Shown: one piece after another, positions 63,168-64,000 of the stretch | Position numbering within the stretch: the stretch's first letter is position 1 | How the letters are laid out: every line of letters starts with the position of its first letter | Source of the DNA: Actinokineospora alba | Lineage (GTDB): Bacteria; Actinomycetota; Actinomycetes; Mycobacteriales; Pseudonocardiaceae | Assembly (NCBI RefSeq): GCF_004362515.1 | Contig: NZ_SNXU01000001.1 | Coordinates: 5,394,001-5,458,000, forward strand | DNA length: 64,000 bases | Reading direction: 5' to 3' | Notes under the pieces: generated by a model | Databases searched by the model: none | What the model was told of the DNA's origin: nothing | What the model saw: the letters and a program-made list of their open reading frames with translations, nothing else | Translations under genes and position numbers: made by a program

Positions 63168-64000
63168 ATGCCTGAACTGCCGCTCGACCTGGTCCGAACC
63201 CTGCTCGCCGTCGTCGACGAAGGCACCTTCGACGCCGCCGCGGCCGCCCTGCACGTCACCCCGTCCGCGGTCAGCCAACGGGTCAAGGCCCTCGAACAGC
63301 GCACCGGCCGGGTCCTGCTCATGCGCACCAAACCAGCCCGCGCCACCGAGTCCGGTGAAGCCGTCATCCGCTTCGCCCGGCAACTGCTCCAACTCGAACG
63401 CGACACCCTGACCGAACTCGGTCTGCCCACCGCGGGCGAAGCCGCCCGCCTGGCCATCGCCGTCAACGCCGATTCGCTCTCCACCTGGTTCATCCCCGCC
63501 ATGACCCGCGTCCCCAACCTCCGCTTCGACCTGCACCGCGAAGACGAAGGCCACACCACCGCCCTCCTCCGCGAAGGCCTCGTCATGGCCGCGGTCACCT
63601 CCACCCCCGACCCCGTGCAGGGCTGCTCGGTCCGCGCGCTGGGCAACATGCGCTACCTGCCCTGCGCGAACCCGGCCTTCGCCGCCCAATGGCTCGACGG
63701 ACCGCCCGCCCTGGTGGCCGACGCGCCCGTCCTCGTCTTCGACCGCCGCGACCAGCTCCAAGACCACTTCGTCGCCACCGTCGCCCCCGGCCGCGAAGCG
63801 AGCCAGCACCGGCACTACATCCCCTCCTCCGAAGGGTTCGTCGACGCCGTCGCCGCCGGACTCGGCTGGGGCATGGTCCCCGAAGTCCAAGCGCGTCCCC
63901 GCATCACCGCCGGAACGCTCGTCGACATCGGCGGGCCCATCGACGTCCCCCTCTACTGGCAGCAGTGGAAACTCGACTCCCCACCACTGGCCGCCGCCGC
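63168..64000 (+). CDS. LysR-type regulator (LysG/ArgP-like), cut by window end
   Basis: At least 277 residues, open at the window edge. N-terminal LysR helix-turn-helix (G-T-F-D-A-A-A-A-A-L-H-V-T-P-S-A-V-S-Q-R-V), then the effector domain. It faces the exporter gene across a 69-base gap, so it is expected to activate the exporter when lysine or arginine is in excess. Confidence 0.87.
   Translation, partial: MPELPLDLVRTLLAVVDEGTFDAAAAALHVTPSAVSQRVKALEQRTGRVLLMRTKPARATESGEAVIRFARQLLQLERDTLTELGLPTAGEAARLAIAVNADSLSTWFIPAMTRVPNLRFDLHREDEGHTTALLREGLVMAAVTSTPDPVQGCSVRALGNMRYLPCANPAFAAQWLDGPPALVADAPVLVFDRRDQLQDHFVATVAPGREASQHRHYIPSSEGFVDAVAAGLGWGMVPEVQARPRITAGTLVDIGGPIDVPLYWQQWKLDSPPLAAA

Overview
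The window is high-GC, actinomycete-type DNA with GC-rich third codon positions, frequent GTG/TTG starts and many ATGA or TGATG stop/start overlaps. Family content (hybrid NRPS/PKS genes, a DasR-like operator, a rifampicin monooxygenase, secreted carbohydrate hydrolases with ricin-type domains) fits a soil Pseudonocardiaceae-like or Streptomyces-like organism. The genus is inference. No rRNA, tRNA or CRISPR array was seen.

Region 1 (1-0.9 kb) is a small minus-strand unit: a 66-residue protein, a STAS anti-sigma-antagonist and the start of a GAF-type protein cut by the window edge. Region 2 (0.9-18 kb) is the first part of a hybrid NRPS/PKS locus on the minus strand. Six tightly overlapping genes read from 14835 to 889: C-A(Thr-like)-PCP, KS with a wrecked AT, a free carrier protein, PCP-C-A(Val-like)-PCP, KS-AT-ACP, and a stand-alone A protein with a Ser code. 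Upstream lie an MFS exporter, an APH(6)-type kinase and a LuxR-type response regulator. Region 3 (18.4-30 kb) interrupts the theme: two peptidases, a phospholipase D, and a seven-gene catabolic regulon (TetR, two reductases, three acyl-activating or CoA-type enzymes and hydrolases) marked by three copies of a TATAAC-N3-GTTATA palindrome. Region 4 (30-40 kb) returns to biosynthesis: MFS, stand-alone C, stand-alone PCP, stand-alone A (same pocket as the Val-like one), a HAD protein, and a coupled set of a GCS2-type carboxylate-amine ligase, an FkbH-like protein and an unusual MaoC-SDR-ACP fusion.

Region 5 (40-46 kb) holds a frameshifted gene, a flavin monooxygenase, a membrane-anchored metalloprotease and a DGPF-protein/ECF sigma pair. 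Region 6 (46-54.3 kb) reads as a glycan-use locus. A secreted GH20 hexosaminidase lies behind tandem DasR-type boxes, a secreted GH29 alpha-L-fucosidase carries an F-type lectin motif, and a GntR operon encodes an aldose dehydrogenase and a lactonase that would oxidise L-fucose. Region 7 (54.4-64 kb) is mixed: a rifampicin monooxygenase preceded by a 19-bp RAE-type inverted repeat, a branched palindromic element, a coiled-coil protein behind an AT-rich control region, a RibD-like reductase, decayed ydcF-like and yjdM-like genes, a secreted sialidase-repeat protein, a tyrosine recombinase, and a divergent LysE exporter/LysR regulator pair cut by the window end.

Working together: the two biosynthetic halves would make a peptide-polyketide in which several domains act in trans (free A, C and carrier proteins, AT-less KS). 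No thioesterase or reductive release domain is visible in the window, and a glyceryl-ACP supply system (FkbH plus MaoC-SDR-ACP) may feed it. Substrate predictions come from specificity-code residues read by eye and are inference.
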